This document shows positions 10,260-20,223 of a DNA stretch of 64,000 bases, piece by piece (positions within the stretch are counted from its first letter, which is position 1; every line of letters starts with the position of its first letter). The stretch covers positions 134,671,228 to 134,735,227 of the forward strand of contig CM061235.1 of NCBI GenBank assembly GCA_030848705.1, given 5' to 3'. A program made the position numbers and the translations under genes. Source of the stretch: Heracleum sosnowskyi (lineage: Eukaryota; Streptophyta; Magnoliopsida; Apiales; Apiaceae). The notes beneath the pieces were generated by a model. That model searched no databases and was not told where the DNA came from. It was given only the letters and a program-made list of their open reading frames with translations.

Positions 10260-11893
10260 ATGGAAAACACACGAAGAACTTCACGTGATCCACCATCGAC
10301 TTCTGGTGTTCAAATGGCATAAAGTCAGTCACCACCAACTACTGGTACTCAAGAGACGAATATCCCCCTCACCACTACTCAAAGACCAGAGATCCCAATC
10401 TCAGTTGAAGGGACGAATCCCATGTAGATGGTGGTTCATGGAGCCAACCCGCAAACTCAAGAGATGACTCATCATCAACCAATCACATCCTTTCAAGTGA
10501 TTTTTAATGCGCCCCGAGTCCTTCAACTTCATACTACTGATCTTCCCCAATACACGAATCAAACTTTGGGTATGCCACCTTATAGAATGCCTCCATGACC
10601 CCCTGTTGGGAGCAGTGGTCACAATCCATTGTATCACGAATCATATGCGCCTCCTTATGTTCGAGGCATGGAGCCCATTAATCAACAAACTCAGACTCAA
10701 CAAGTCCCTCTGATTCGAGACTTTTATGGTCCCTATACCGAAGATGAAGATTACTCATCTGATGATGAAATGGACGTTCCCCCAAGGAGAAGACGTCCTA
10801 CCCAAACAAATCGGGAACCCCAAACTACTAAAGACAAAATTACAGCATATGAAGCTGAGGCTGTAAGGCTTAAGAAGGTATTAGTAGAGGAAGAGGCGGC
10901 AAGAGCCAAAGGCAAATCAACCGAGAGGGTTCCTATAATTAACTTAGATCCTACACCGAGAAAGTCAAGGAGGGCTGAAGCCCCAAAGGGTGATCCCACT
11001 GAGTTGTTGCCCTTAGGAGATCCGTATGATCCTACACCCCCTTTTACTCAGGATATCATGAAAATTCATATATCCAGAAAGTTCAAGATGTCAACCATTA
11101 AGGCCTACGATGGAACATGAGACCCTGCTAATCAATGTGAGAACCTTCTCTAACGCACTATTGTTGCAACCTACCAATGATGCAGTCAAGTGTATAGTGT
11201 TTCCACAAACCCTTGTGGGTATGGCTCAACGTTGGTATGGTCGTCTCCCTCCTAACTCTATTGGGTCTTTTAAGGAGTTAAAAAAGGCGTTCATCAACCA
11301 GTTTGTTAATGGGAGAGTGCATGAGATGAGTTCATCATCTCTCATGGGAATTCAACAAGGCAAGAATGAATCCTTAAGGGACTACATAAATCGATTTACC
11401 AGGGAGGCTCTTAAAGTCCCGGATTTGGAAGACAAAGTGGCCATGATAGCCCTACAACAAGGAACCACTGGCGACGACTTTAAAAAGTCGTTGGCAAAGC
11501 ACCCCCCTGAAAGCATGTTGAAGCTACAAGACAGGGCTGGAAAGTACATTAAAGCTGAGGAGAACATGAGAAAATATGAACCAAATATTGGGGGTAATGG
11601 AAACGGAAAGAAGAGGAAGGAGACTCAAGAGTATGATGCAAGGGACAAGTACCCCAGAACAACAAAGGATTCTGATCCTGCACCAAAGAAGGGTAATCCC
11701 AGACAAAGATTCACGGAGTATGCAAGATTGAATGCTCCTAGAAGTCAAATCTTGATGGACATTGAGAAAGATGCTGATCTCCGATGACCGAAGCCACTGA
11801 TGAATGATATGGAGAAAAGAAACAAGAAACAATTATGTCATTTCTACAAAGAAGGTCATGACACCGACGATTGTAAACAACTGAAGGACGGAT
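10260..11893 (+). pseudogene. gag of the Tat element, broken
   Basis: The frame starts at ATG 10260, 13 bases after the primer site, and continues in register into the open stretch 10629-11120. Stops interrupt it at 10320 (TAA), 10425 (TAG), 10596 (TGA) and 11118 (TGA), and a frameshift follows near 11125-11145. The stretch 11143-11580 encodes the capsid-like retrotransposon gag domain, including AQRWYGRLPPNSIGSFKEL and SLRDYINRFTREAL. A TGA at 11785 replaces a probable Trp codon. A CCHC-like zinc knuckle follows (CHFYKEGHDTDDC, 11839-11877). Gag would form the particle that packages the RNA. Confidence 0.85.
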
Positions 11894-12371
11894 TGAATTC
11901 TTGATCCGAAGGGGAAAACTGGATAATTTCACCAAGGATGGAAATCGAGGAAACCAAAGAGGAAACTATGAGAAGAAAGACTATGACAGAAAGGATAATG
12001 ATCAAGATCGTAATCCTAGACCCCGAGGTCCGGTTATCAACATGATATTTGGAGGACCGACTGCGGCTAGCTCTTCCAGGAATTCACGAAAAGCTTATGC
12101 TAGAGAGGTAATGATTGTTGTTCGAGAAGCACCGAAGCGTGCCAAAACAGAAGTTACCATTAGCTTCGATGATTCTGACCTAGAAGGGGTAAAATTTCCT
12201 CATGATGACCCATTGGTCATCACACCTATGATAGGTGATTCTGAAACCAAGAGAGTTCTGGTTAACAATGGAGCTTCTGTGGATATCTTATTCCACGATG
12301 CTTTTATCAAGATGGGGTATATTGACTCACAGTTGACACCCTCAAACATGTCTATCTACGGATTCAATTGA
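11894..12371 (+). pseudogene. Protease region of the Tat element, catalytic Asp altered
   Basis: The open stretch 11901-12371 carries a basic linker, the PRGPVINMIFGGPT motif usual between gag and protease in this lineage, and the retropepsin-like segment KRVLVNNGASVDILFHDAF. The active-site triad is normally D-[TNG]-G. Here the first residue is Asn (AAC), a G-to-A change in the aspartate codon. A 1-bp frameshift near 11890 precedes it and a TGA at 12369 ends it. The protease would be inactive even if translated. Confidence 0.8.
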
Positions 12372-13719
12372 GTCGAATCAAAGGTTGAAGGCACAATCCA
12401 GCTCCCCATGACTATAGGGCAAGGCTCAATGACAACGACTCAAATGCTGAACTTCTTGGTTATAAAGGCAACCTCTACTTATAATGCAATCCTTGGAAGG
12501 ACTGGCCTTCATGCTTTAAGGTTGTTGCCTCAACATACCACTTGAAAATAAAGTTTCCTACAAGGAACTGGGTTGGTGAAGAGCGAGGAGATCAGAAAAT
12601 GGCTAGAAGTTGCTATGTAACCGCAATAAGACCTGATGGAGTCATGGGGTAGGTTCTCCCAATTGAGGACATGGATTCAAGGGTTGATGAAGATAGAAGG
12701 GGAAAGCCAACTAAGGATTTGATCCCTATCCCCATAGTTCCAGGAGAACCAGATAAAGTCACTTACATTGGAGCACTGTTGCCTACACCTTGGAAGGGCA
12801 AGATTATATCTTTCCTCCAAGAGAATGAAGATGTTTTTTCTTGGACAACAGCTGATATGCCAGGGATTGATCCCCAATTGATAACTCACAAGTTGAACGT
12901 AGATCCCGAAAGGAAGACGGTGAAGCAAAAGAAGAGAAACTTTGCTCTAGAAAGGCAAGAGGCCATAAAGCAAGAGGTAGATAACTCTTGGAAGCAGGAT
13001 TCATTGAAGAGATTCAATTCCCTGAATGGTTGGCTAACCCGGTAATGTTCAAGAAAGCCAATGAAAAGTGGAGACTTTGCATAGACTTTACGGACTTGAA
13101 CGATGCATGTCCTAAGGACTGTTTTCCCCTACAAAGGATCGACACTTTAATAGATGCCACTGTAGGGCACGAAATGCTAAGCTTCATGGATGGCTTCAGC
13201 GGATACAACCAAATCAAGATGCATAAGGATGACATTCACAAATTATCATTCATTATTGATTTTGGTGTTTACTGCTACTTAGTTATGGCCTTTGGACTCA
13301 AGAATGTAGGTGCCACATACCAAAGGTTAGTGAACAAAATTTTCAAACATCTCATTGGCAAGACCATGGATTTTTATATGGATGACATGTTAGTCAAAAG
13401 CCTCGATAAGGCCGATCACATAGAGCACCTCTGAGAGGCATTTGAAGTGCTGAGACACCATAAAATGATGTTGAATCCTGCCAAGTGCGCCTTTGGCCTA
13501 GGGTCATGCAAGTTTTTGGGTCTGATGGTCTCTAAACGAGGAATTGAAGCCAACCCCGACAAAATTAAAGCAATTGTGGATATGGAACCACCGCACTCTA
13601 TTAAAGATGTTCAGAAACTCACTGAGAGAGTCGCAACATTGAGAATGTTCATCTCTAAGTTAGGGGAAAAGTGTCTACCCTTCTTCAAAGCATTGAAGAA
13701 CATGAAAATTTTTGAGTGA
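12372..13719 (+). pseudogene. Reverse transcriptase region of the Tat element, broken
   Basis: After a frameshifted spacer with a TAG at 12650, the conserved approach to the polymerase begins (PGIDPQLITHKLNVDPER, about 12858). A frameshift lies near 12985. Polymerase motifs follow in order at 13070-13400: LCIDFTDLNDACPKDCFPL, FMDGFSGYNQIKM, MAFGLKNVGATYQRLVNKIF and the catalytic FYMDDMLVKS. A TGA at 13432 breaks the frame. The connection region (13447-13719) has LNPAKCAFGLGSCKFLGLMV and ends with a TGA at 13717 in place of a Trp codon. Confidence 0.9.
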
Positions 13720-14800
13720 ACAGCAGAAAGCCAAAAAGACTTTGAGGCCTTGAAAAATTACATGACTGAAGCACCATTGTTGGCAAAACCAAAACCTGGA
13801 GAAACGCTCTATTTATACTTGGCAGTTTCAAACACCGCATTGGGAGCTGTTTTGGTGAAGAAAAAATCAAAGGTTCAGAAATCCATCTACTATGTGAGAA
13901 AAATTCTACACGGAGCAGAAGTAAACAACTCTCTGATAGAAAAGTTTGCTTTAGCCTTGACCATGGCCTCAAGAAAATTACGCCCGTACTTTCAGGCGCA
14001 TAAGATAGAAGTCTTGATTGACCAACCATTAAGAAACATCCTGTATAGTCCTAAGGTCAGCGGAAGACTGATCAAATGGGTGATTGAGTTGGGAGAGTTC
14101 GACATCAAGTATAAGTCTCGAACGGCCATTAAAACACAGGCACTTGCTGATTTCATGGTTGAATGTACCATCGACAACCAAGAAGTCGGAGGGCAGAAAG
14201 TAGTACCCTTGGAGGGCAAAGAAGTTGAAAAACAAGATGAAGAGATGGTATTTAAGGAATACTGGGTGCTCTATTTTGATGGGGCATCAAAAACAAAATC
14301 AAGCGGAGCAGGTTTAGTACTACAAAGTCCCGATGGATTTCTCATTGAGTATGCATTAAAGTTGGACTTTCTGACAACAAACAATGGAGCTGAGTATGAA
14401 GCCCTGATAGTCGGCTTAGGTTTGGCTGGGGCCTTAAGAGTTAATACTCTCAAAGTGTACGGCGACTCGAGATTGGTAGTCTCATAAGTAAATGGAGAAT
14501 TTGAGGCTAGGGATGAAACCATGGCCAAATATCTGAAGCTTGTGAAAGCCATCATGACCCAGTTTGATGAATGTTATATGGAACACATCCCTAGAGAAGA
14601 AAACATGAAGGCCGATGCCTTGTCAAAATTTTCTTCTTCTGAGATAGAGAACTATGCCGAAAGTGTATACTTCCAAGTCTTTAAGACCCCAAGAATCAAT
14701 GGAAAACTAATAGCACCTATTGACATAGGTGGTTGTTGGATAGACCTCATTAAGGCTCATCTTGAAACCGGATGGTTACCAAATAATGCCTTGGATGCAT
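13720..14800 (+). pseudogene. Two RNase H domains of the Tat element
   Basis: The first RNase H (13750-14130) is the retroviral type, with a LYLAVSNTALGAVLV start and PYFQAHKIEVLIDQPLRNIL. A second RNase H begins at about 14266 with YFDGASKTKSSGAG, continues TTNNGAEYEALIVGLGLA and YGDSRLVVS, is broken by TAA at 14485 (from CAA) and ends with HIPREENMKADALSKF (to about 14640). The Asp, Glu and Asp positions of the second domain are kept. An added archaeal-type RNase H after the first is the hallmark of Tat elements. A TGA at 14800 closes the stretch. Confidence 0.9.
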
Positions 14801-14802
14801 GA

Positions 14803-15960
14803 AAGTTGACAGTGAGAGCATTGAGGTACGCCTTGATCGAAGGGATCTTATACAAGAAGTATTTTGTCATTCTTTACTTGAAGTGTCTACGACCCCAGGA
14901 GGTGGAGTTAGCCTTGAAAGAAGTTCATGAGGGAATTTATGGGCAGAACTTGGGGGCAGGGCCCTTGCTCATAAAATCACCCATCTAGGCTTCTACTGGC
15001 CAGATATACTTGCTAATGTGAAAGATTATGTGAAGAAGTATGAACGGTGTCAAAAGCATGCACTTGTAGTTAGGCAACCATCTGAGATGTTAACATCAGT
15101 TAACTCACCAATCCCGTTTGCCATATGGGGCATGGACATACTTGGGTCATTTCCAGTGGCAAGTGCACAAAGGAAGTTCTTGATAGTGACAATTGACTAC
15201 TTCACTAAGTGGATTGAGGCTAAACCTCTATCCAAGATAACCATCAAACAAGTATTGCAATTTCTATGGGAAAGTGTAATGTGTTGATATGGAATCCCAC
15301 GAATCCTGGTCACGGACAATGGGAAGCAGTTTGACAATGAAAAAGTACTGTGAGGAGAACAACATTGAGTTGTGATTCACATCAGTTGCTCATCCTCAAG
15401 CAAACGGACAAGCCGAGGTGGTCAACCGAATCATCCTAGATGGACTCAAGAAGAGAGTTGAACGCTCAAGGAACACTTGGGTGGACGAGTTGTTCCCTAT
15501 ACTTTGGGCATATCGTACCAGTTGCAAGGTTACTACTGAAGCAACTACATTCCTATTAGTCTATGAGGAAGAAGCCGTGGTGCCAGTGGAGATTACTCAT
15601 ACCTCCGCAAGAGTAGGAGCCTTTGAGCCTGAATCGAACGAAGAAGGTATGAGGTTGGCTATTGATCTAATTGATGAAATCAGAGATGAGGCAAATGCCA
15701 AGATTGTAGAACATCAGAAGCGAGCATCTTTCTACTACAATCTGAGGGTTAAAAAAAGGTTCTTTCGTCAAGGAGACTTGGTTCTCAGAAAGATTGAAGC
15801 ATCCGGGGTTGGACAGAAAGGAAAATTAGCCCCTAATGAGGAAGGGCCCTACAAAGTCACGAATGTGTTTGAACGAGGCTTATATAAGCTAGAAACCCTC
15901 GAAGGGCATGAGGTGCCAAGGACTTGGCATGCCTCAAACTTAAAAGTTTATTATGTTTAG
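14803..15960 (+). pseudogene. Integrase region of the Tat element, broken
   Basis: The zinc-binding part has a 1-bp frameshift at about 14955-14965, and the first Cys of its CxxC pair is Tyr (KKYERCQKHA). The core keeps the DDE positions: Asp in WGMDILGSFP, Asp in LVTDNGKQFD and Glu in HPQANGQAEVVNR. It is broken by TGA at 15285, a small frameshift at about 15330-15345 and TGA at 15373. The last 180 codons (15418-15960) are open, encoding the end of the core and the C-terminal domain with GDLVLRKIEA and GPYKVTNV. Integrase would insert the DNA copy. Confidence 0.88.
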
Positions 15961-16655
15961 TGCATCCTAAAAGGATCCGCTAGTAGGACAAGTAGAAATA
16001 AGGTTCGATGAAATCATGAGTTTCCTAGAAAGCAGATGAAGGGTTGAGCCCGTTTTGATTGGTAGAAACATCCTCAAAGCTTTGCCAAGACAAACTACAA
16101 ATGAATGCAAAGGAAAACATACAAAATATGCATGTCAACTGCACAAATAGAGTTGAATACAACGAACCCCGAAGGGTGAATGTTGCTAATAAACATACAA
16201 AAGAAAGCCTAAGATGCCTATTGTTAATTAGCAAAAATTTCAAGATCAGGAGAAGTTTGATATGATAGACTTGAGAATGAATCACTACGAGTGGAGCCAT
16301 CAGTAAGAACTCATAAGGGTGAAGGGTTGAAACCCCATAAACCTAAGACATTCAGTCCAAACCCCATCATTCGATATGCTCAATGAAAGGCTTGAAGCCA
16401 AAACAAGACGGTATAAGATATAAAAAGGCTTATGCAAATGTCAAGTTAGCCTCGAATAAGGCAAACTTGTCGTAAATGTGTAGGTCGCTCCACACTTTAC
16501 ACCAAGACGATACTCGTGAAACATTAGTGCACATTAAAATCCCCAAAAAAGGGTAGTAAGTCCCAGGTAAGGGATAAAAAGACCCCAAGTCTCGATAAAA
16601 ACCGGTATAACTTCTATGAAATCCAAGTGCATTATCATAGAAGTTGGGGGGCAAA
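15961..16655 (+). other. 3' untranslated region and polypurine tract of the Tat element
   Basis: About 0.7 kb without a conserved frame lies between pol and the 3' LTR. It ends in AGAAGTTGGGGGGCAAA (16639-16655), a purine tract directly before the LTR, which primes plus-strand DNA. Short ORFs here (16025-16300, 16430-16654 on the minus strand) show no family features. Confidence 0.8.
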
Positions 16656-16983
16656 TGATATGGGTTAAAAATAACCCTAAAGACATAATTAATATTGCAT
16701 TAATTAAACCTAGCTAGTCCACAAATAAGGTCCAGTAATAAGGTCCGAAACTCTAATTAAATATTAATTTCGTAATTAATATTTGGCCTACGTCCTTGGT
16801 ATACCCCCGCCGTAGCCCCGAGGGCAACACCAAGAACTACGTTTTTTGGCTTGATTCTCAGCAATAGTTGAGATACGTAGGCATTTGTGAGGACCGATTT
16901 AGTCACGAAATACGAGAACAATCATTAAAGCTTGAAGCTTACAAACCCAGCATTAATTATATCCTAATTTTTATTCCATAACA
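16656..16983 (+). repeat. 3' LTR of the Tat element, internally deleted (328 bp)
   Basis: It begins TGATATGGGTTAAAAATAA and ends TATTCCATAACA. Compared with the 5' LTR it lacks about 440 bp, corresponding to 9583-10024, so the palindromic array and the TATA box are both gone. Aligned parts differ at numerous positions, indicating an old insertion. Confidence 0.9.
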
Positions 16984-16988
16984 AACAG

Positions 16989-17720
16989 AGATAATTAATG
17001 GAAGAAAACTCGCAAGCTAATTAACGTACGCAACATAGAGTTGATACTTCTTGGTGTGTGTTGAAAAGAAATGAGTGACAAGGTAATTGAGAGGGTTCCT
17101 TTTTAGGGAAAGAGACATGCATACAAAGCTAGTAATCTTGGTCAAAAGGAAAATTAGGTCATAGCTACAAAGAGGCAGGCCTGCTCTCACTACTGTGTCA
17201 TTTTTATCTCCTCGGGTGAAATAATTGTCCTTCTGTCTCTAGGGTTATACATGGCTTTTCAAAGACCATGTAACATTATGTTTGTATGATCATGATCCAT
17301 TGTATATATCGTGTTACAAAAACAAAGTTTATATGTTTGTATGATTAGTGATGATCCATAATATTGTATTTATATTGTACTAAAAACAGTACTGCTATAT
17401 TTAGTTAATTTACCAAATTCTCAAACGTTATTACTGATGAAATTTTACACACATTAATCAAACATATACAGTAAAACTACAAACTGGAAGAATTGTTAAA
17501 GTCTAACTAGTCGTGAAGAGGAAAGACAAGAGAAATGAAAAATATAATTCTTTTTGCTAATTTGATAAAGTTCTACTTTTAAATACAACTAGAAGATAAC
17601 TCGTGCGAAGCACGGGCAAGTGATTATTTTTTGAAGGGAAAATGAATTTTTTTATCACCGAACTTTATATACTTTTCGAAACCAATCATTGAACTATAAA
17701 CTTTTAAAAACCAACCACTG
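16989..17720. other. Intergenic DNA; one GC hairpin, no gene
   Basis: I see no coding region. At 17600-17616 the string CTCGTGCGAAGCACGGG is a short near-palindrome like those near the 3' ends of plant Helitrons, but no CTAG terminus follows. Confidence 0.4.
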
Positions 17721-17721
17721 A

Positions 17722-17947
17722 ACTATAAATTTATTTGTTTATATCACTAATGTTACTCTCGAATTTCAAAATTAGCATTCTGTTAAAAAAATTAGTGACG
17801 GAATGCTTAATTGATTCTAGATTGGTGCTTGAATCATAGTTTGTATTAAGCCTCAATCTGAACATCTGTTGGCTAATCATTTAACGGAATGCTAATTTTA
17901 AAATTTGAGAGTAACGTTAGTGATATAAACAAATAAATTTATAATTC
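17722..17947. mobile_element. Fold-back MITE, about 226 bp, superfamily unclear
   Basis: The left arm (ATAAATTTATTTGTTTATATCACTAATGTTACTCTCGAAtTT...CATTCTGTTaAA) is repeated in inverse orientation at 17880-17947 (TTTAACGGAATGCTAATTTTAAAATTTGAGAGTAACgTTAGTGATATAAACAAATAAATTTATaa). The left flank carries further repeated blocks (CACTGAACTATAAAC, AACCAATCATTGAACTATAA) absent from the right, so the right side may be truncated. No clear target duplication. Confidence 0.6.
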
Positions 17948-18500
17948 ATTCTGTTTGTCCATTCTGTTTATATAAATGAGAGAGAGGTGGGCTCAAATTT
18001 GTTCATCGTGCAAACCCAATATACATTGTAAATTTTGATATTTTGTCGTATTCCTACCCAAGTCGGTTACAAGAGTTTCGAGAATTTGAGTCGTCTAATT
18101 AACTATCGAATGTGTGTGTGAATATTTAAATTTTTGAATATGTTCTTGTGTAAAGATTATAATTACGAATTTTTTAATGTGTGTCTAAGAACCCACACAA
18201 TAATTAGCATTTTTTGATTGATTTAACTTTCATTAATAATAATGACATACTATGGAGAGCAAAATGAAATTAGATCTTTGTGTCACTGTCTTTTTCAGTC
18301 GACATTCCCTCCAAAACGGCGTGGATGCCATGGAATTGAAAGGAAGATATAGAAGCCAAAGAATTAAGTTATGTTCTAGTACTTATAATTTCATGGTGAT
18401 GATGATTAAGGTAAGTAGTGCAACGGTTGCTATCAAAATAAAAAGGGGACGAGGGGAAAAATGAAATTGGAGTCGATTGTCAAACTTGTCACCTGCCATC

Positions 18501-18506
18501 CACGTG
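18501..18506. promoter_or_regulatory. G-box CACGTG upstream of the TCP gene
   Basis: A CCACGTGA sequence lies 572 bp upstream of the TCP start codon. G-boxes bind bHLH and bZIP factors in plants. A single six-base palindrome is weak evidence and could be chance. Confidence 0.25.
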
Positions 18507-19077
18507 AAGTAGCACAAGAACAAGTGCTTCCTATCCACTCACTTCCCATGATACAGAACAGCCTGATTCTTTCTTTTTCATGGTCCCAATCCAGCTTACC
18601 AATGTTTTCTTAAATAGTTGCCGAATTTTAAAGATTCCAATACATTTTATAAAGATGACTCCATTTTTTCAGCATTAAATTCATCATTCTCAAAGCCAAT
18701 TTATCATTATCCTCTTTCTCCCTCAAACAAACATCCTCTCCTTTTGAGTTTGTCATCTTATAGCCAATTTATCATTCACACACAAAATAGACAAAAATTT
18801 GTATAATAAAGACTAATTGTATTCAGTGTATTTGGTTTTGTGTGTCACTCTCAGCCCTCAGGCACAAGTAGTACAAGCACTAGCTTATTTCTCCATGAAA
18901 AGCTGGAAATTTGCATTTGTTAGTACTCACTCACGCATGCAAACTCTTTTTTCAAATAGTAATTTGGTTCATCGCATCATACACAAATCAACATGTAGCA
19001 GCTAGATCAACGGTAGTACTCTTGTAATGTACCTTTCACACTGTGATTTTTAAAATATTACAGCTAATATATCTAAT

Positions 19078-20223
19078 ATGTATCCATCAGACGGCTATGT
19101 AAATACTGCTTTTACATATAATGACTTTAACCCAAGTGGTCTAGGAATCCAAGATCTCTCCTCTTCTTCTCCGTTTAATTTATACGAAGATGAGGCGATT
19201 TACTCTCAGCATCTTCATGCTATTTTATGTGCAACTAATTACCAAGGCATAGTAGCCACAAACGAAAATTCTGTCACCGGAAACACGGAAAATTCTAGCC
19301 AAATTGATGTCCGTTTGAAAGAGTATATGTGTGCAGGAGGAAGCAGTACTGATCAGCCAGCTGCGAGAAAGAAGATGGGTAAGAAAGATCGACACAGCAA
19401 GATTAACACTGCTCATGGCCCTAGAGACAGAAGAATGAGGCTGTCCCTTGACGTTGCTCGAAAGTTTTTCGAACTGCAAGATGTGCTGGGGTATGATAAG
19501 GCTAGTAAAACTGTGGAATGGCTACTTAAACATTCAAAAGGTGCCATTGAAGAACAATTCGGGGGGTTCCCCCATATGAACAAAGATTTTAGTATAGTAA
19601 CTGTTAGTGCTACTTCAACTTCAGACGACTGTGACGTTGTATCTGGAATTGCTGAGTCCATACCGAGGACCTCGAGCTCTAAAACTGTCTTACCTTCCAC
19701 TTGCAGCAAGGAGAAGAGGACTAGATCTGTTAGAAAACCTACATTTCATCCCCGTACAAAAGAATCAAGAGAAAAGGCTAGAGAGCAAGCAAGGGAAAGA
19801 ACAAAGGAGAAAAGGAAGCAGCAGCTTGATGTTCAACAATCAGCCAGCTTAATGATTTGGAGACCATTTGGAACCGGTGAAGAACCCGTGGGTACTAGTC
19901 ATAACAGCAGTAACTATAATGAACGACTTTCAGCTGAGGTCGAAAATATGCAAAATGCTCGCAAGCAGCACCTGCAAAGTCAAGGGATTAGAGAGGAAAG
20001 TATTAATATTAGTGATCCTAATATTTTCTTCATACCGGGAAACTGCAGCCCGTCTGTTCTCTTCAATTATCAGCAAACTTCTGGAACATTTCATGAGGTA
20101 TTTTTTAAGTTCAAAACATGCTAATTTTTCATGAAATATAGTAGCGGGTTATAAAGCTTTTGCATTAAATATTAGTTCTTAATTAAATCTTTGCAGCAAT
20201 ATCAGTTCACAGACGACTATTAG
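19078..20223 (+). CDS. CYCLOIDEA/TB1-class TCP transcription factor (class II), two exons
   Basis: The protein is a plant nuclear DNA-binding regulator of the CYC/TB1 clade, whose members control floral symmetry and branching. Exon 1 (19078-20097) encodes 340 residues. The basic helix-loop-helix TCP domain is at about residues 100-160, including KKDRHSKINTAHGPRDRRMR, LSLDVARKFFELQDVLGYDK and KTVEWLLKHSKGAIEE. The arginine-rich R domain, diagnostic of the CYC/TB1 clade, is at about 228-250 (KESREKAREQARERTKEKRK). After exon 1 a GTATTT donor (20098) and a TTTGCAG acceptor (20196) bound a 99-bp phase-0 intron. Exon 2 (20197-20223) adds eight residues (QYQFTDDY) and TAG. Reading through the intron instead gives eight different residues and a stop at 20124. 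I did not assign CYC1, CYC2 or CYC3. No lesions are visible, so this is the best candidate for a functional host gene. Confidence 0.93.
20098..20196 (+). other. Predicted 99-bp intron of the TCP gene
   Basis: The boundaries are CATGAG|GTATTT and TTTGCAG|CAATAT, with an AT-rich body and a pyrimidine-rich 3' side. It is phase 0, as 1,020 coding bases precede it. A short last exon of eight codons follows. Retention would still give a 348-residue protein with a different tail. Confidence 0.7.

Larger units (their letters stand above)
9454..16983 (+). mobile_element. Complete but inactive Ty3/Gypsy LTR retrotransposon, Tat lineage
   Basis: The 7.5-kb element has LTRs at 9454-10226 and 16656-16983, a primer binding site directly after the 5' LTR and a purine tract before the 3' LTR. 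A perfect 5-bp target duplication AACAG lies at 9449-9453 and 16984-16988. Domain order is gag, protease, reverse transcriptase, RNase H, a second RNase H, integrase, the Gypsy order. The second (archaeal-type) RNase H marks the Tat lineage. The coding region is broken by at least eleven in-frame stops and several frameshifts, and the protease and integrase have lost key residues. The element cannot encode its own proteins. Confidence 0.93.
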
